From UBA12078 sp964573565 (GTDB lineage Bacteria; Patescibacteriota; Dojkabacteria; SC72): a stretch of 25,166 bases of DNA. The number at the start of each line of letters is the position of its first letter. Positions within the stretch are counted from its first letter, which is position 1. The notes under the pieces were generated by a model. That model saw nothing but the letters and a program-made list of their open reading frames with translations. It searched no databases and was not told the origin of the DNA. Made by a program: the position numbers and the translations under genes. This document shows positions 25,023 through 25,166 of this stretch, piece after piece. The stretch spans positions 1 to 25,166 of the forward strand of contig CAZNJV010000003.1 of NCBI GenBank assembly GCA_964573565.1, in the 5' to 3' direction.

Positions 25023-25166
25023 ATGGAAAAAGAGAAAAAAGAAACAAAAAAATTCCCTAACATTTTTAAACTTCTCTGGTTCGTATATCGTAGATACTAC
25101 AACAAGAAGGAATTTACCATCCAAATTTGGGCATTATTCTTCTTAGAATTCCTTGAGAATCTATAT
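25023..25166 (+). CDS. N-terminus of a membrane protein, possibly ABC exporter, truncated
   Basis: Only 48 codons are in the window. A Lys/Glu-rich start (MEKEKKETKKFPNIFKLLWF) leads to a basic segment and then the start of a hydrophobic helix (IQIWALFFLEFLENLY). This resembles the N-terminus of ABC-transporter permease/ATPase fusions, but too little is visible to be sure. An alternative in-frame ATG at 25014 would overlap the TATAAT -10, so I prefer 25023. Confidence 0.5.
   Translation, partial: MEKEKKETKKFPNIFKLLWFVYRRYYNKKEFTIQIWALFFLEFLENLY

Overview
The window looks like a chromosomal segment of an AT-rich Candidate Phyla Radiation (Patescibacteria) bacterium. Dojkabacteria (WS6) or a Microgenomates-like lineage are my best guesses, at low certainty. 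Reasons: compact gene packing with many ATGA overlaps; few Shine-Dalgarno sequences; TGA used as a stop, so not the recoded Gracilibacteria/Absconditabacteria; a type IV pilus set with no secretin or PilP in view, which fits a single-membrane cell; and the lineage-style extensions on PilT, PilN and the Clp-type ATPase. This assignment rests on recognised family features, not on a database search. No stretch longer than about 130 bases lacks a gene. I saw no tRNA, rRNA, CRISPR array or insertion sequence.

Region 1 (1-5527, minus strand): a replication/topology block reading holB-like delta prime, gyrB, an unrecognised 138-residue gene, then gyrA (its 3' end lies outside the window). GyrA carries valine and proline where Escherichia coli has the quinolone-contacting Ser83 and Asp87.

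Region 2 (5659-17033, plus strand): a type IV pilus cluster. It runs pilB, pilT, pilC, a pilin with its own promoter and terminator (probably the major subunit), the prepilin peptidase, a second related pilin, three translationally coupled minor prepilins, a stand-alone CheY-like receiver, then pilM, pilN and pilO. pilO is interrupted by a 100-N assembly gap. Four of the five prepilins have alanine, not glycine, before the cleavage site.

Region 3 (17030-22242, minus strand): a ribosome/RNA maturation operon with a recognisable promoter (rpmF-nusB-rnc-rpsP-khpA). Upstream of it is a pair made of a small membrane protein and a membrane-anchored double AAA+ Clp-like ATPase whose pore loops and ClpP-docking loop look lost. 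This pair is my best candidate for a poorly described system.

Region 4 (22318-25166): a plus-strand cassette of dus, an ASCH/PUA-like protein and a Cys-rich pentapeptide-repeat protein. It meets a minus-strand winged-helix/NUDIX protein tail to tail. That gene is divergent from a truncated membrane-protein gene, with a small perfect palindrome between them. Several genes (holB, dus, the prepilin peptidase and the last gene) have a -10 element 5-7 nt before the ATG, which predicts leaderless mRNAs.
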